This document shows, in pieces, positions 13,501-13,754 of a stretch of DNA of 13,754 nt. Source of the stretch: Fodinibacter sp045807225 (GTDB taxonomy: Bacteria; Actinomycetota; Actinomycetes; Actinomycetales; Dermatophilaceae); contig JBJMHU010000154.1 in the NCBI GenBank assembly GCA_045807225.1, positions 1 to 13,754 on the forward strand. The letters are read 5' to 3'. Within the stretch, counting starts at the first letter, position 1, and the number at the start of each line of letters is the position of its first letter. The notes under the pieces were generated by a model, which saw only the letters and a list, made by a program, of their open reading frames with translations, was not told the origin of the DNA and ran no database searches. A program made the translations under genes and the position numbers.

Positions 13501-13754
13501 GCCCCATGCGTGGTCGTGGTAGAACATCAGCCGCGCTGACTGCTGGTTGGTGTAGTAGAAGGTCTGGCAGCCGTCGTCCTTGGCGGCGCACAGGGTGGGG
13601 GAAGCCGGGTCTGCAGGGTCCGCCTTCATGTCCGGGACGTCCTTGACGCTGACGCCCTGAGGGTAGGCGGTGAGCTCGTCCTTCGGGGTGATCCACTGGT
13701 GCGGTGTGCCGTCACTGATCCACGGGGTGGTGCCGCCGTGCAGGTGCAGGGTGG
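10546..13754 (-). CDS. CotA-like multicopper oxidase with three C-terminal fibronectin III domains (N-terminus outside window)
   Basis: 1068 residues are visible; the frame is open to the window edge, so the start and any signal peptide are missing. All four copper motifs are present: LHLHGG near the edge, followed by TPWISDGTPHQW (CotA / phenoxazinone synthase style); FYHDHAWG at about 13510-13524; HPIHFH at 11818-11835; and HCHILTHEEMDMM at about 11482-11520 with the Cys, His and axial Met of the type 1 copper. The enzyme should couple substrate oxidation to reduction of oxygen to water. The second and third motifs lie about 560 residues apart, far more than in CotA, so the middle holds a large insertion. 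Three FN3 domains follow (about 11150-11460, 10835-11120 and 10549-10830) with the repeated (T)GxVIQRS / YRVAA pattern; they suggest an extracellular protein. Alternatives within the family (laccase, bilirubin oxidase, metal oxidase) cannot be separated from sequence alone. Confidence 0.92.
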   Translation of the reverse strand, partial: TLHLHGGTTPWISDGTPHQWITPKDELTAYPQGVSVKDVPDMKADPADPASPTLCAAKDDGCQTFYYTNQQSARLMFYHDHAWGITRLNVYAGEAAGYVIADDAEKKLIADKIIPGAADTLPLVIQDKTFVPDDAQLKDIKDADQKITSYGQDPTWDSTRWGSKGSLWFHHVYMPAQNPGDASGMSAYGRWMYGPWFWPPAGDTKYGPIDNPYYDAGCDVNVPSTWQYQTDPFCEPQLIPGTPNLSTGMEQFNDTPLVNGVAYPKVTVQPKAYRLRMLNAANDRFFNLQWYTADPKQGDGTTEVALNAAELAAAQTDPNVSPTPADAHNNAAGPDWVQFANEGGMLPAPTVIDGQQPTTWITDPTRFDVGNVDQHSMLLAPAERADAVVDFSKFAGKTLILYNDAPAAFPARVPGYDYYTGAPDLSPTGAPTIFPGYGPNTRTVMQVTVANTAPSVAYDVAKLKAAFTHKTTGTGVFESSQHPPIVGQAAYNSALGTSFAASGECKAPGVTKCDGLVRIDDHTTFSFNTIKSPTTKTAMPVQPKAIHDEMNATTFDDYGRMQATLGIEAQPPTPGQQNVTLYPFVNPSTELIDATNLPKQAITVDAISGEPVKDIKIAPMSDAKDGTQIWRITHNGVDTHPIHFHLYDVQVLNRVTWDNIIIPNDANENGWKDTVRMSPLEDTIVALRPIIPQVPFEVPNSVRPLNPMMPAGSPDAFFNTDPQGNPLATNITNQTINFGWEYVWHCHILTHEEMDMMRPVSVAMPPLKPALTSTALTGTVPNQRVRLTFNDNSITETRFAVQRTTNGTTWTEVGSLPQPLGDTNIHGTRTFTDTTSNAATGYLYRIVAENTVGYGSGMPSMTVKSTSDPMGANIPTAPTGLTAKPSAGPGGTARVNLSWNDTATTETGFVIQRSTDGGSTFTQLATVPAKSGTGAVNYADGTVVVGTTYVYRVAASNAGGTSAWSNTVTVTSVVPPAAPVILTGTSVRTGTTQTDTITWATVPTATGYTIQRSQNPTFAGGVTTVNVGAVNSYSATGLTRTVWYFRMAATNPAGSSANSAVRSVPVAP

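Noticed and set aside
11275..13539. Long open frame on the + strand opposite the multicopper oxidase (754 codons)
   Set aside because: It is a mirror of a real high-G+C gene, rich in Arg, Gly, Val and His, with no recognisable domain; the opposite strand has all four copper motifs and FN3 domains.

Overview
The window comes from a high-G+C actinobacterium. Almost every codon ends in G or C, several genes start with GTG, and the layout is the actinobacterial Pup-proteasome / paf / tat neighbourhood. A member of the Intrasporangiaceae or a related Micrococcales family is plausible, but this is inferred from style and gene order, not proven.

Region 1 (1-2601, + strand): the end of prcB, then prcA and pafA, each overlapping the next by 4 nt. 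They encode the beta and alpha subunits of the 20S proteasome and the ligase that attaches Pup to target proteins. Region 2 (2602-4226): two FKBP-type peptidyl-prolyl isomerases, one a lipoprotein and one cytosolic. A strong hairpin ends the unit and lies inside the 3' end of the next, convergent gene. Region 3 (4132-5232, - strand): a DUF3866-type protein of unknown function. It is divergent from pafB across only 35 bp, and both starts look leaderless. Region 4 (5268-8820, + strand): pafB and pafC (WYL-domain regulators of the mycobacterial-type DNA damage response), a small unnamed one-helix membrane protein, then tatA and tatC (twin-arginine protein export). Region 5 (8831-13754, - strand): an AspT/YidE-like transporter with two RCK_C domains. 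Upstream of it lie a 12-bp palindrome and a 19-bp perfect-stem terminator. The window ends in a large CotA-like multicopper oxidase with three C-terminal fibronectin III domains, whose N-terminus is cut by the window edge.

Together, the left two thirds handle protein quality control, stress regulation and export: tagged degradation, prolyl isomerisation on both sides of the membrane, damage-induced transcription and Tat export. The right third is accessory and transcribed in the opposite direction. I found no RNA gene, CRISPR array, insertion sequence or phage gene. The most unusual signals are (a) a near-exclusive link between the rare Asp codon GAT and a following GCC, (b) the mirrored divergent leaderless promoters at 5233-5267, (c) a terminator overlaid on a likely conserved protein motif at 4182-4226, and (d) uncharacterised genes embedded in the proteasome/Tat locus.
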